Origin: CBDCFL01 sp965216135
Lineage (GTDB): Bacteria > Pseudomonadota > Alphaproteobacteria > Rhodobacterales > Rhodobacteraceae
NCBI GenBank assembly: GCA_965216135.1
Contig: CBDCFL010000016.1
Coordinates: forward strand, 62,001 to 126,000
DNA: 64,000 bases
Direction: 5' to 3'
In this document: piece after piece, positions 53,624 to 62,173 of the stretch
Layout of the letters: each line of letters begins with the position of its first letter
Numbering within the stretch: the stretch's first letter is position 1
The notes under the pieces: model-generated
Told to the model about the DNA's origin: nothing
The model's database searches: none
Seen by the model: the letters and a program-made list of their open reading frames with translations, nothing else
Made by a program: the position numbers and the translations under genes

Positions 53624-54250
53624 TTGAGCCAGCCCGCAATCTGCTCGGGTGACCACTTGCGCCGAAGCTTTGCCGATACTGCTTGGGCCAAAGCTGGGTG
53701 GCAAGCCAGCTTGCATGTCTTGGGGCGCAATGCGCGATCCCATGCTGCCTGATCAGAGGTCGTCGCGCGATAGTTAGCAGATCCGCCATTCCGTCGAACC
53801 TCGCGGCTGATGGTTGAGGGCGCGCGTCCTAATTGGTGGGCGATCACGCGAAGTGATCGTTTGATGCTAAGCCCGCGCGAAATCTCCTCGCGCTCAGAAA
53901 GGCTCAGGGCGCGGCTACCACGTCTGCGACCTGGCGGGCGGATGCCGCCTGTCGGCGAGATAACGGAAAAGACCGAGGATGATTGCCGGTCAAACACCCG
54001 CTCAATCGAACTCATCGACTCTCCGCGCTGCCAACGATCCCAAATCTCAGCCCGCTGCGTGGCCGAATAGTAAATGCGACGACGATACTTCATGCTCAAC
54101 ACTCCATCTCTTCCTAAAGATTAAAGTGTTGCGTCCACCCGTTGAGGCCACCGCCCTTGTCGGACGTGGTCTTCTTCAAATCACTCAACTACAACTGTGC
54201 TGACGTCAGTTCCATTGAACGGCGCATTCACTGATGCCGGTGCGACCTCA

Positions 54251-55156
54251 ATGCCAGAAAACAACAGCAGAACCGGCATTATTCTGATCCTCATTGGGGC
54301 GCTTTTGTTCGGGCTTTTGCCCACCGCGGCAAAATTCGCCTATGAGGACGGTGCCAATGCTCTTTTCGTGATGCTGAGCCGGGCCGGCCTTGGCGTGGCG
54401 GTCCTTTTGATCTTCATTTTCGCGACCGGACGTTCACCTGTCCTCAGCCTTCGGGCCATGAAACGCAGCTGGCTTGCTGGCATTTCGCATACGTTGGCGA
54501 CATTCGGCTTACTCGCATCGATCGTCTACATCGATATCAGCCTGGCGAGCATCATTCTGTTCATGTATCCGTTTCCGGTTGCTGTCGCTTCCCATCTCAG
54601 GGGGGATACTCCTCTGACGATGCCGCTGGTGATGTTGATGATTCTGGCGACCTGCGGCCTGGCGCTGGTTCTGGGCGTCAGCTTTTCCAACTTGGATTTT
54701 CGCGGCGTTGTGATTGCGTTTGTTGGAATGGCGTCCTTTTCGGTCATGATCATTTCAATGGCGGACCTGACAAAGGAAATCGGCGCGCCCTTTTCCAATC
54801 TGCTCATGACAATTTGGGCCCTGATGATCTTTGCAGCGATTGCGCTGATTGGGCCATTCACTGGGCTTGTCTCGGTGATTGAGCTCCCTCAGACCATGTC
54901 AGGCTGGGCCTTCATTCTGGTCGTCGGGCTGACATTCTCGCTCGGGTATCTCTGTTTTTTCGTCAGCGCCAACATGATTGGTGCCGCGCGCGCCTCGCTG
55001 CTGAGTACGTCAGAACCCGTAATGATAATTTTGTTCGCTGTTTTGCTTGTCGGTGAATCACTTAACCCGCTTCAATGGATTGGCGTAATAGTCGTGATTT
55101 CCAGCTTGAGCCTCAGCGAGGTATTTCGGCGGGTAATCCGACTGCAATCCTATTGA
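54251..55156 (+). CDS. EamA-family (DMT) transporter
   Basis: 301 residues, ten hydrophobic helices in two EamA repeats, starting MPENNSRTGIILILIGALLF, with YIDISLASIILFMYPFPVAV and GAARASLLSTSEPVMIILFA as the repeat ends. Substrate unknown. Codon choice is less GC-biased than most neighbours. It lies between IS30 and IS5; the gap 55157-55302 holds no recognisable feature. Confidence 0.85.
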   Translation: MPENNSRTGIILILIGALLFGLLPTAAKFAYEDGANALFVMLSRAGLGVAVLLIFIFATGRSPVLSLRAMKRSWLAGISHTLATFGLLASIVYIDISLASIILFMYPFPVAVASHLRGDTPLTMPLVMLMILATCGLALVLGVSFSNLDFRGVVIAFVGMASFSVMIISMADLTKEIGAPFSNLLMTIWALMIFAAIALIGPFTGLVSVIELPQTMSGWAFILVVGLTFSLGYLCFFVSANMIGAARASLLSTSEPVMIILFAVLLVGESLNPLQWIGVIVVISSLSLSEVFRRVIRLQSY

Positions 55157-55306
55157 AGCAATTTTTCAATCGTTGGGACGATTGTGATGCAGGACCATTT
55201 GCGCCGCTCAGCAAGGAATCGACCATATTGAGCTGACCGGTGAATGACAGCTTCGTCCCGCTATGCAGACCTTCGGCTTCGACCGATTAATGGGTCCTGA
55301 CCCTAG

Positions 55307-56143
55307 GGGGTGTTGACGTTCATCGTGTTTGAATGACGATTGCAGCAAGCGAGATGAATGCTTTGAAGCTGTCATCTGTTTTGCAGGAACGCATTGCGAT
55401 CCCTCTGTATTCCTTCAGCTTTCCGAAGAAGTTTTCGACCAGGTGACGCCATTTGTAGGTGTGGCGGTCGAACTCCGCCGGGAAGCGGCGGTTTGATTTT
55501 GGAGGGATTACCGGCTCGATCCCGGCACTGGTCAGCGCTTCGCGCAGCCAGTTCGCGTCGAAGGCACGGTCGGCGAGAAACTGGTCGCAGGTGGGGCCCT
55601 CGATCAGTGCGGCGGTACCCCGCAGGTCATGCGCCTGACCGGGCAGAAGGCGGAAGTCGATCAGATTGCCGAGCGCGTCCGTCAGAGCCATGATCTTTGT
55701 CGTTATCCCGCCGCGAGAGCGTCCGATGGCTTGGCTTTGAGTCCCCCTTTTGCGCCCTGACCGTGTCGGTGGACTTTGACGATACTACCGTCGATCATCG
55801 TGTATTCGAAGTCTGCATCTTCGGCTAATACCCTGAACATACGATAGAAAGCGTCGGCCCTCACCCACCTTCGGAAGCGCTTGAACACGCTGTTCCAGCG
55901 CCCGAACTCTTCCGGCAGGTCGCGCCAGGGGCATCCGGTCCGCGAGATCCAGAGAACTGCCTCGACAAACCGGCGCGGGTCAGGGCCGGTGCGACCGGGG
56001 TCGCATTCCCGGCCAAGGCAGTGCGGTGCGATGACAGCCCATTGGGCGTCGGTCAGAACTGTGCGGATCAAGGCTGCTCTCCTCTGTTTGCAACATTGAA
56101 TCAGTCATCAGCCGATTTGGGAATCCCTAAACGTCAACAAGCC
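55307..56143 (-). mobile_element. IS5-family (IS427-like) element at a stop codon
   Basis: About 837 bp; ends GGGGTGTTGACGTTCA and, inverted, GGCTTGTTGACGTTTA. CTAG flanks both sides (55303-55306 and 56144-56147). The right CTAG contains the stop codon of the DUF2927 gene. Confidence 0.85.
55320..56071 (-). CDS. IS5-family transposase in two overlapping frames
   Basis: OrfA (56071-55703): MIRTVLTDAQWAVIAPHCLG, CPWRDLPEEFGRWNSVFKRF, TMIDGSIVKVHRHGQGAKGG (first Asp). OrfB frame: QAIGRSRGGITTKIMALTDA, then ADRAFDANWLREALTSAGIE (second Asp) and FDRHTYKWRHLVENFFGKLK (Glu), ending at 55320. The frames overlap near 55725-55745 with the break after GLK. This two-ORF design, fused by frameshifting, is normal for the IS427 group, so it is not necessarily broken. 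Confidence 0.85.
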
Positions 56144-57106
56144 CTAGTTCACAGGTGCCGTTGCATCAAAAAACTCCGATGCAATCATCTGCGCCGTGGT
56201 GCGCGCCTCGCCGACTTTCATGCCGGCCTTGATGCGACCGTCGTAAAGGATACGCAGCAACATCTCATCATGCGATGTCAGCAGGCCGAATTCCTCGTCA
56301 TCGTTAAATATGCTGGGCCGCGCGGCGGGGCTGTCATTTGACAACCCAAGGCCCTGGGCAATTTCCTCATGTATGCACGAAAGCCGCAACAGATCGGGAT
56401 GTTCGGCGCGTATGACCGCGACCGCGCGGTCATAAATGCCGCTGTCGCCGGGATCAGAGGCGAACACCAGGCAAAAAGTCGAGCGCGGCATCTCGACGAC
56501 CGCGTCAATCGCGGCGTTGGACACACCCGGCAGGATCGCCTCGATCCGGGGACCGATCAGCCTGCGCTCCCTTTCATGGACAACAAAGACGTGAAAATTA
56601 CCGTTACGCTGCACCAGCCGCATGGGCAGCTTGGTCAGCCGGGCCAGACGCGCCAGATAGCTGCCGATGTTCTGGCGGTCGATATTGCGCTGCCGCTGGG
56701 GAACCGTTTCGCCGAAATGCAGCGCGACGCGAATTGGCCCTTGCCATCTGTGAACCTGACTTTCGGTTTGCCGCGCAACGATGCGGCCGTCGATGGTTGT
56801 GTATTCCTCAAAAAGCGCAATCCGGACGAAATTATCGACCAGGTTGCGCGCCGAAAACGGAACATCGGGACCGCCGCCATCGCGCCTCAGCAGACCCTGC
56901 GCCACCAGCCCGCTTTCGACCCTTTGGTAATAACGCGCCAGCTCCTGGCTTTCCTCGGTTAAGCCGGCGGCACCATCAGCCTCACGTGGCGTCTCGCCCG
57001 GTGCCACATTGGCAACGGGCACGGTAATCGGCTCACAGGAAGCCAGCCAGATGCCGGCAAAAGCCGACACCAGATACCTGGCGAATTGATTGAGCAGCCC
57101 CGACAT
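56144..57106 (-). CDS. DUF2927-domain lipoprotein
   Basis: 320 residues. The N-terminus MSGLLNQFARYLVSAFAGIW is followed by LASC, a lipobox, so it is probably membrane-anchored. The DUF2927 core includes RNLVDNFVRIALFEEYTTID, FHVFVVHERERR and the HExxQ-like metal-type motif CIHEEIAQGLGLSNDSPAAR. Function unknown. Its stop codon TAG lies in the CTAG target of the IS5 insertion and is preserved. Confidence 0.85.
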   Translation of the reverse strand: MSGLLNQFARYLVSAFAGIWLASCEPITVPVANVAPGETPREADGAAGLTEESQELARYYQRVESGLVAQGLLRRDGGGPDVPFSARNLVDNFVRIALFEEYTTIDGRIVARQTESQVHRWQGPIRVALHFGETVPQRQRNIDRQNIGSYLARLARLTKLPMRLVQRNGNFHVFVVHERERRLIGPRIEAILPGVSNAAIDAVVEMPRSTFCLVFASDPGDSGIYDRAVAVIRAEHPDLLRLSCIHEEIAQGLGLSNDSPAARPSIFNDDEEFGLLTSHDEMLLRILYDGRIKAGMKVGEARTTAQMIASEFFDATAPVN

Positions 57107-57217
57107 GCGATCTCAGCCCCGCCCACGGGCGAAGCCCACCTTTTCACGCATTATTCACTCGCCCCTTTTACCGAACCGCCCCACGAGAATATAGGCGGCT
57201 CGCTGATGACTTACCAG

Positions 57218-58036
57218 CTAGCGGGATTGGTGCGCCGTGCGCTCGGCGGCAAGTTTCCTGCTATAGCCTGACTGGATCACCTCGACGATAACCAGCACCA
57301 GCACGCTGAAGTAGAATGTCGTTTTCGACATCGGGATCAACTCGTAGCTGAAGATTCTGATCTGCAGGCTGTCGTCATGCATGGCGTGCGCCGCCGCCGG
57401 TCCGGCCTCGCCAAGCAGCACCACACCGACGATGAGCAGTATGAACAGGCCCATCACTTCGTACATGCGGTTTTTCTCCAGGAACCGGGTCACGCCATCG
57501 GCCAGAACAACCATCGCCAGCCCGGACAAAAGGATGGCGGCGGCAAGCAACGGGAAGATGTCTGAAATTGCCAGAGCCGACAGGATGGAATCGAAACTGA
57601 AGATCAGGTTCATCAGCACGATAAAGACGATCACCTGGGTCGCCGATTTGCCGTGCTTGTTGCCAAGCTGGTCGTCCAGATGCTCGATCGTCAGCATATG
57701 GCCGATTTCGCGAACCGCCGTGTACATGATGAAGACACCGCCAAAGACGAACACCACCGTCGCAAAGTTGACCCCGCCTTCCAGAATACCGGGCAGGTTG
57801 AAGACGAAAAACGGCTCGGCCAGCGCGTCGATCAGGCGGATCATGACAAACAGTAGCACCACGCGCAGCGCCACCGCGATCAATATCCCCCATCGCCGGA
57901 CGCTGCGCTGTTGGGCGACGGGCGCGCGCTGGCTTTCGATGGATATATACAGCAGATTGTCGAACCCGAGCACGGCTTGCAGAAAGAGGAGCATCAAGAA
58001 CGTGCCAAGGTTTTCAAGGGTTAAGAGTTCGGCCAT
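57218..58036 (-). CDS. TerC-family membrane protein
   Basis: 272 residues, seven or eight hydrophobic helices: MLLFLQAVLGFDNLLYISIE (conserved acidic in-membrane GFDN), FATVVFVFGGVFIMYTAVRE and FIVLMNLIFSFDSILSALAI (FSFDS). TerC/Alx proteins are linked to tellurite resistance and Mn2+ export. ATG 58036. It lies in a separate minus-strand unit downstream of the HD-domain remnant. Confidence 0.88.
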   Translation of the reverse strand: MAELLTLENLGTFLMLLFLQAVLGFDNLLYISIESQRAPVAQQRSVRRWGILIAVALRVVLLFVMIRLIDALAEPFFVFNLPGILEGGVNFATVVFVFGGVFIMYTAVREIGHMLTIEHLDDQLGNKHGKSATQVIVFIVLMNLIFSFDSILSALAISDIFPLLAAAILLSGLAMVVLADGVTRFLEKNRMYEVMGLFILLIVGVVLLGEAGPAAAHAMHDDSLQIRIFSYELIPMSKTTFYFSVLVLVIVEVIQSGYSRKLAAERTAHQSR

Positions 58037-58149
58037 TGTCGGTCACCAGAAAATTATTGGATGCGCCATGTCTAGCTTTGCTGGCGACGGCTTCCAAGGT
58101 GATCGGCAAGAGAATGCTGATTTCCCGTTCGCGCGATCAATCGGATCAT

Positions 58150-58363
58150 CGATACTGGGCATCCGCCAAGCAAGCGCAGATGGCCGGTTCACTCAGGGCG
58201 AAACCGGCGAAATCGACCGACGTGCTGGTGCAGCCGATGAACGCGCCAGACGCGTGGCGATGATGGTCGCGCCAAGGGCCGTTTGCTGTGGTTGACCGGC
58301 ACCCGTGTCGGTGGTCAGCGACACCACGCCCAGCGCCTCGGCGAGCCGACAGCCGCCCGTCAT
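58150..58363 (-). pseudogene. Remnant of an HD-domain (LuxR-associated) regulator
   Basis: On the minus strand from 58363: GCRLAEALGVVSLTTDTGAG and QPQQTALGATIIATRLAR, matching the start of HD domains fused to LuxR HTHs (RLAELLGALSLATDLGxGQP). In another frame immediately after: FIGCTSTSVDFAGFALSEPA, the next conserved block. The intervening ~20 residues and everything after are missing, so this is a decayed fragment. The gap 58037-58579 holds only this remnant; no other gene is visible. Confidence 0.5.
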
Positions 58364-58579
58364 TTCATTTTCCCTGCGAACATTGTGTCAGTTATATCTT
58401 CATACTCTCAGCGGTAAAGTTTACTGCCAAAATGACCGCGTTCGCGGGTAGTCTCTCAGGTCTGGCGTGGTCCACCGCCTCGCTTCAACTCGGTCAGAGC
58501 GACATGGTCGACGTCCGACGCAAGTCCGATGTGTTCTGGGCGATTTATCTGGCCGATGGCGGTACTTTTGTTCGGCAAG

Positions 58580-59467
58580 TCAGCTGACAGGAGTCCGACG
58601 CAATGCCGACAGGTAGCTGCCGTACTCATTCTTGGCAAAAGTTCCGGCCCGCTGTTCTAGCTGGCTGTCATCTATCCAGCCCATTGTGAAGGCAATTTCA
58701 TCTGGTGATCCCACCTGAAGGCCTTGTCTTTTTTGTAATGTTCTCACGAAGTTACTGGCATCGAGCAGGCTGTCGTGGGTACCGGTATCCAGCCAGGCAA
58801 AGCCGCGCCCCATGCGCTCGACACTCAGCAATCCATCGGCCAGATAGGATTCCAGCAGCGTGGTAATCTCAAGCTCCCCACGATCCGAAGGAGTGATCGA
58901 TTTGGCCCGCTCCGGTGCCGTTTCATCGACAAAGTAGAGACCCGTAACAGCATAATTTGATTGAGGATTTTCCGGTTTTTCGATGATCCCAACCGCTTTA
59001 CCGGTTTCGTCAAAACCGATAACGCCGTATCGCTCGGGGTCTGCGACCCGGTAGCCGAATACCGTTGCGCCATGTTTTTTAGTGTCCGCGATCCCCAAAA
59101 GTTCAGGTAGCCCGTGCCCAAAGAAAATGTTGTCGCCCAGAACCAGGCTCGCCGGCGCTCCGTCCAGAAATTTATCCGCCAGAATAAAGGCTTGCGCCAA
59201 TCCGTCGGGTGAAGGCTGGACGATGTAAGTCAACTCCAGCCCCCACTGCGCCCCGTCACCAAGCACGCGGCGAAACTGATCCTGATCGTTTGGCGTTGTA
59301 ATCACCGCGATCTCGCGGATGCCCGCAAACATCAAAGTTGTCAGCGGAAAATAGATCATTGGCTTGTCGTAAATCGCCAGCAATTGCTTGGAGGCCCCCA
59401 TCGTCACCGGATAAAGCCGCGTGCCCAAACCGCCGGCCAGAATGATGCCCTTGCGTGCCTTGCTCAT
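58580..59467 (-). CDS. rfbA: Glucose-1-phosphate thymidylyltransferase
   Basis: Makes dTDP-glucose for rhamnose and other deoxysugars. 295 residues: KGIILAGGLGTRLYPVTMGA (nucleotide loop), SKQLLAIYDKPMIYFPLTTL, PDGLAQAFILADKFL, LVLGDNIFFGHGL (metal Asp), GFAWLDTGTHDSLLDASNFV, ending RTPVS. The ATG overlaps the stop of rfbB (ATGA), so the pair is coupled; rfbC/rfbD are not in the window. Confidence 0.95.
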   Translation of the reverse strand: MSKARKGIILAGGLGTRLYPVTMGASKQLLAIYDKPMIYFPLTTLMFAGIREIAVITTPNDQDQFRRVLGDGAQWGLELTYIVQPSPDGLAQAFILADKFLDGAPASLVLGDNIFFGHGLPELLGIADTKKHGATVFGYRVADPERYGVIGFDETGKAVGIIEKPENPQSNYAVTGLYFVDETAPERAKSITPSDRGELEITTLLESYLADGLLSVERMGRGFAWLDTGTHDSLLDASNFVRTLQKRQGLQVGSPDEIAFTMGWIDDSQLEQRAGTFAKNEYGSYLSALRRTPVS

Positions 59468-60504
59468 GTTGCCTGTCCCAATCGTTCACCCACGCCTTCG
59501 CGGTCCAGCAATGCCTGCCACCAGTCGCGGTTTTGCAGATACCAGTCAACCGTGCGTTCCAGCCCCTGATCAAGTGTCACCGACGGTCGCCAGCCCAGTT
59601 CGTCGCGAATGCGCGATGGATCAATCGCATAACGCAGATCATGGCCCGGGCGATCCTCAACAAATGTGATCTGATCGGCGTAGTGGCTGTTTTTCGGCGC
59701 TTTTCGCTCCAGTATCGCGCAAACTTTCGCCACGATCTCGAGGTTTGTCGCCTCGCTTTCGCCGCCGATATTGTATGTACGCCCGATCTCGCCTTTGCCC
59801 AGAACGGTCAGCAATGCCTCGGCGTGATCCTCGACATAAAGCCAGTCGCGCACATGTTCGCCGCGCCCGTAGATCGGGATCGGCTGGCCCGCCAGCGCAT
59901 TCAGGATGATCACCGGGATCAGTTTTTCGGGGAAATGACAGGGCCCGTAATTGTTTGAGCAATTGGTGATGACGACCGGCAGTCCATAGGTTTCTGCCCA
60001 AGCGCGCACCAGATGATCACTGGCCGCTTTGCTGGCCGAATAGGGGCTGTTGGGGGCATAGGGGGTATCTTCGTTGAACTTTCCGGTCGCCCCGAGCGAG
60101 CCAAAAACCTCGTCGGTCGAGACGTGGTGAAAGCGGAATTTTTCGGGTCTGCCGTATTTTCCCCAATGCGCCCGCGCGCTCTGCAGCAATCGATAAGTGC
60201 CGTTCACATTGGTTTCGATAAAGGCACCAGGTGCGTCGATTGAACGATCCACATGGCTCTCGGCAGCCAGATGCATCACCGCGTCAGGCTGGTGGGACGC
60301 GAATATCCGGTCAAGCGCTTTGCCGTCGCGAATGTCAGCCTTTTCAAACATATAGGCAGGATGATCGGCCACACCGGTCAGATTTTCCAGACACGCGGCA
60401 TAAGTCAGCGCGTCAACGTTGACCACAGAATGTCCGCCGGCGATTGCGCGCCGGACGACCGCCGAGCCAATAAAACCCGCCCCACCTGTGACCAGAATTT
60501 TCAT
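59464..60504 (-). CDS. rfbB: dTDP-glucose 4,6-dehydratase
   Basis: NAD-dependent dehydration of dTDP-glucose. 346 residues: MKILVTGGAGFIGSAVVRRA, HLAAESHVDRSIDAPGAFIE, STDEVFGSLGATGKFNED (catalytic Asp-Glu), PYSASKAASDHLVRAWAETY (YxxxK), TNCSNNYGPCHFPEKLIPVI and VRDWLYVEDHAEAL. Start 60504; an upstream extension of 22 codons lacks family similarity. First gene of the rfbB-rfbA operon. Confidence 0.96.
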   Translation of the reverse strand: MKILVTGGAGFIGSAVVRRAIAGGHSVVNVDALTYAACLENLTGVADHPAYMFEKADIRDGKALDRIFASHQPDAVMHLAAESHVDRSIDAPGAFIETNVNGTYRLLQSARAHWGKYGRPEKFRFHHVSTDEVFGSLGATGKFNEDTPYAPNSPYSASKAASDHLVRAWAETYGLPVVITNCSNNYGPCHFPEKLIPVIILNALAGQPIPIYGRGEHVRDWLYVEDHAEALLTVLGKGEIGRTYNIGGESEATNLEIVAKVCAILERKAPKNSHYADQITFVEDRPGHDLRYAIDPSRIRDELGWRPSVTLDQGLERTVDWYLQNRDWWQALLDREGVGERLGQAT

Positions 60505-60658
60505 CGCTTTTTGAGCAACCCGCGCTGTGTTAACCGGTTTGGTTGGCTCTATAGCCCGCTCACGTGTCAAACCAAAGCGGAACCCGAACTAAGCGTATAA
60601 AACGAGATGCTTGGTGTTGCCGTGCGCCGATTGTTTCAAAATCCGGCAAGGGGTTCGG

Positions 60659-61282
60659 CTAGACGATTTTTGCCTCGGTCGCTGCGCGCATCTCGTCTTC
60701 GGTTACGCCATCGGCCAGTTCAATGATGCTCAAGCCGCCGTCGACTACGTCCAGCACGCCGAGATTGGTAATTATCCGGTCCACAACGCCTTGCCCGGTC
60801 AGCGGCAGGGTACATTCGCGCAACACTTTGCTGTCGCCATGTTTGTTGGTGTGATCCATCACCACGATCACCCGGCCAACGCCCGCGACGAGATCCATCG
60901 CGCCGCCCATGCCCTTGACCAGCTTGCCGGGGATCATCCAATTGGCCAGATCGCCGTTCTCGGCCACCTCCATCGCGCCGAGGATAGCGGCTGCGATCTT
61001 GCCGCCGCGGATCATGCCAAACGAGGTGGCGCTGTCGAAATACGCGGTGCGTCTGAGTTCGGTGATCGTCTGCTTGCCGGCGTTGATCAGATCGGGGTCT
61101 TCGTCGCCTTCAAACGGGAATGGCCCCATGCCGAGCATGCCGTTTTCAGATTGCAGGGTGATGTCCTTGTCACCGACGTAATTGGCCACCAGCGTTGGAA
61201 TGCCGATGCCAAGGTTGACATACATGCCATCCTCAAGCTCGTCGGCGGTGCGGGCGGCCATCTGGTTGCGATCCCAGGGCAT
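60659..61282 (-). CDS. scoB: 3-oxoacid CoA-transferase, subunit B
   Basis: 207 residues: MPWDRNQMAARTADELEDGM, YVNLGIGIPTLVANYV, the catalytic Glu in LQSENGMLGMGPFPFEGDED, and VIVVMDHTNKHGDSKVLREC. Transfers CoA from succinyl-CoA to acetoacetate-type acids (SCOT-like). The ATG overlaps the subunit A stop (TGATG), so the two are co-translated. Confidence 0.9.
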   Translation of the reverse strand: MPWDRNQMAARTADELEDGMYVNLGIGIPTLVANYVGDKDITLQSENGMLGMGPFPFEGDEDPDLINAGKQTITELRRTAYFDSATSFGMIRGGKIAAAILGAMEVAENGDLANWMIPGKLVKGMGGAMDLVAGVGRVIVVMDHTNKHGDSKVLRECTLPLTGQGVVDRIITNLGVLDVVDGGLSIIELADGVTEDEMRAATEAKIV

Positions 61283-61986
61283 CAGGCGTCCTCCCTTTGC
61301 CGGGTGGTGCGGTGTTCGATGCGGTTCTCGTGTGTCCCTTGAATGACCCGGTTCACATAGATGCCGGGCAAGTGGATCGCGTCACCGTCCAGGCTGCCAA
61401 GCGGCACGATCTCTTCGACCTCGGCCACACAGACACGGCCGCACATGGCCGCAGGCGGATTAAAATTGCGCGCTGTTTTGCGGAATACCAGATTTCCGGT
61501 TTCGTCGGCTTTCCACGCCTTTACGATGGAAAGATCGGCGAACAGACCAGTCTCAAGTATGTAGGTTTGGCCGTTGAAATCTTTGTGTTCTTTGCCCTCG
61601 GCGATCACCGTACCGACCCCGGTCTTGGTGTAAAAGCCCGGGATACCACAGCCAGCGGCGCGCATCCGTTCGGCCAGCGTGCCCTGCGGGGTGAATTCCA
61701 GTTCCAGCTCGCCCGACAGATATTGGCGCATGAACTCGGCATTCTCACCGACATAGGATGAGATCATTTTTTTGACCTGCCGGGTCTGCAGCAGAATGCC
61801 GATGCCGAAATCATCGACGCCGGCGTTGTTAGAGGCGAAAGTCAGGTCTTTGGCGCCGCTTTCCTTGATCGCTTGCAGCAGTAATTCAGGAATACCGCAC
61901 AGGCCAAACCCGCCTGCCGCGATCAGCATGCCGTCGTTCAGAACACCGTCCAGCGCCTCGGCCGCCGAGCCGAATAACTTTTTCAT
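61282..61986 (-). CDS. scoA: 3-oxoacid CoA-transferase, subunit A
   Basis: 234 residues from ATG 61986 (MKKLFGSAAEALDGVLNDGM): GGFGLCGIPELLLQAIKESG (CoA-transferase motif I), MISSYVGENAEFMRQYLSGE, ELEFTPQGTLAERMRAAGCG and GIPGFYTKTGVGTVIAEGKE. Heterodimer with subunit B; joins ketone-body or short-chain acid activation to the TCA cycle. Confidence 0.92.
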   Translation of the reverse strand: MKKLFGSAAEALDGVLNDGMLIAAGGFGLCGIPELLLQAIKESGAKDLTFASNNAGVDDFGIGILLQTRQVKKMISSYVGENAEFMRQYLSGELELEFTPQGTLAERMRAAGCGIPGFYTKTGVGTVIAEGKEHKDFNGQTYILETGLFADLSIVKAWKADETGNLVFRKTARNFNPPAAMCGRVCVAEVEEIVPLGSLDGDAIHLPGIYVNRVIQGTHENRIEHRTTRQREDA

Positions 61987-62143
61987 GAATTTCTCCGCCA
62001 ATCTTGTCGCGGGCGTTGTGACTTTTGAGGCAGGCAGAGTCAATTGTGCGAGCGCCGCTCATCGCTCCTTGGCGGACGCTCTTTGCTCAAGCGATGAAAC
62101 CCGCAAGGGCTGAAAAGCGCCACCGCCGATCCAAACGTTTTCA

Positions 62144-62163
62144 AAAATTCTTCAAAGAATTTT
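62144..62163 (-). terminator. AT-rich hairpin downstream of topA
   Basis: AAAATTCTT and AAGAATTTT form a perfect 9-bp stem with a 2-nt loop, 11 bp after the topA stop. Read on the minus strand it is followed by TTTG, weakly terminator-like. Confidence 0.4.
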
Positions 62164-62173
62164 GCGGCGCAGA

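Larger units (their letters stand above)
51502..54102 (-). pseudogene. IS30-family transposase, interrupted
   Basis: The N-terminal part (54102-53632) has MLSMKYRRRIYYSATQRAEI, HTH SLRVIAHQLGRAPSTISREV and RRKWSPEQIAGWL. The C-terminal part (from about 52200) reads KRTFPKKAQKQVSHETIYRS, GHWEGDLIGGSKNSYIATLV (Asp), YFCDPHSPWQRGSNENTNRL (Asp/Glu). Removing IS256 and one 8-bp duplication restores ..AGWLKRTFPKK.. in frame, so the gene was intact when hit. Confidence 0.85.
51501..54146 (-). mobile_element. IS30-family element, split by IS256
   Basis: Ends CTCAACTGATCGACGCAACA and (reverse complement) CTCAACGGGTGGACGCAACA form an imperfect inverted repeat around an IS30 transposase gene. An IS256 element occupies 52201-53623. 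Confidence 0.8.

Noticed and set aside
57086..57271. 61-codon plus-strand ORF between the DUF2927 and TerC genes
   Set aside because: Overlaps both genes' ends antisense, starts with TTG and has no ribosome-binding site or family resemblance.
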